DNA of 5,067 bases from Oscillospiraceae bacterium (GTDB lineage Bacteria > Bacillota > Clostridia > Oscillospirales > Ruminococcaceae). Position 1 is the first letter of the stretch. Each line of letters begins with the position of its first letter. Positions 4,846 through 5,067 of this stretch are shown here, piece by piece. A program made the translations under genes and the position numbers. The stretch lies in assembly GCA_900768245.1 (NCBI GenBank), contig CAAGCE010000032.1, forward strand, positions 1 to 5,067, given 5' to 3'. A model generated the notes under the pieces. That model worked only from the letters and a program-made list of their open reading frames with translations. It made no database searches and was not told the origin of the DNA.

Positions 4846-4863
4846 TTTGTATAAATATACAAA
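4846..4863. promoter_or_regulatory. 18-bp AT-rich palindrome, possible operator
   Basis: TTTGTATA and TATACAAA are separated by AA, about 100 bp upstream of the secreted-protein gene and after the previous terminator. The symmetry suits a dimeric regulator. A convincing sigma-A promoter was not found in 4824-4963; TACAAT at 4911-4916 is a possible -10 with no good -35. In such AT-rich DNA the palindrome may be chance. Confidence 0.3.
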
Positions 4864-4963
4864 AATACGAGCGTGGTATTTACTGTCCGAAAAATTACCT
4901 CATTAATGTGTACAATAAAATTATATAAGGCGGGTAAGCCTGAAGAATGGAGGACATAAAATT

Positions 4964-5067
4964 ATGAAAAAAACAAAATTATTTTCAGTATTGCTTGCAG
5001 CGGCGCTGTCGTTCGGTACAATTGCGCTGCCGAATAATTACTTTGACACGGCTGTTACAGCTGAGGC
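4964..5067 (+). CDS. N-terminus of a secreted protein (cut by the window edge)
   Basis: Thirty-four full codons and part of another are visible. MKKTK followed by the hydrophobic LFSVLLAAALSFGTIAL is a classical Sec signal peptide, and VTA-EA at about residues 31-35 is a plausible signal peptidase I cleavage site. GGAGG at 4949-4953 is 10 nt from the ATG. The mature domain lies outside the window, so the function cannot be told; in Ruminococcus-like organisms such starts are common on exported enzymes and surface proteins. Confidence 0.8.
   Translation, partial: MKKTKLFSVLLAAALSFGTIALPNNYFDTAVTAE

Overview
The window looks like the chromosome of a low-GC Gram-positive anaerobe of the class Clostridia, most probably Ruminococcus or a close Oscillospiraceae relative. 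This rests on strong AGGAGG-type ribosome binding sites, sigma-A promoters with exact 17-bp spacers, intrinsic terminators, a Gram-positive type lipoprotein signal, and the style of the mobile-element debris. The genus is an inference from the overall look of the sequence.

Layout. Positions 1-134 are the end of an IS5-type deletion derivative that continues beyond the left edge. A gene-poor stretch (135-476) follows, with a 69-codon open but start-less frame on the minus strand and two plus-oriented terminator-like hairpins that have no gene in front of them. A very AT-rich membrane protein of unknown function lies at 477-944 (minus). Next is a complete 447-bp copy of the same IS5 derivative (992-1438, flanked by TTAA), so the membrane gene sits between two direct copies. 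Positions 1481-2299 (minus) encode a lipoprotein with a GH114/TM1410-type TIM barrel, with its own promoter. Upstream of it is a 50-codon relic (2407-2559) resembling the tail of a MobA/MobL relaxase, abutting and in frame with the stop codon of the next gene.

The most distinctive part is 2560-4762: two divergently transcribed paralogues (297 and 314 aa). Both look like divergent peptidase-U32-type TIM-barrel proteins. They share an N-terminal HLP motif, a central (S)ST(T/C)K segment, four alignable cysteines suited to an Fe-S cluster, and a C-terminal PMGF(S/T)NFK(I/L)EGRG block. Each has a well-formed promoter. The roughly 250 bp between the two -35 boxes is mostly filled by a ~197-bp foldback element (3528-3724) with nested GC-rich arms. 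The plus-strand paralogue ends at a clean terminator (4791-4823). A truncated gene for a secreted protein starts at 4964.

How the parts fit: the two U32-like genes are probably one functional pair controlled from a shared intergenic region that has been invaded by, or built around, a foldback element. The lipoprotein and the secreted protein are independent single-gene units. The left third is a mobile-element scrap zone holding one AT-rich orphan membrane gene.
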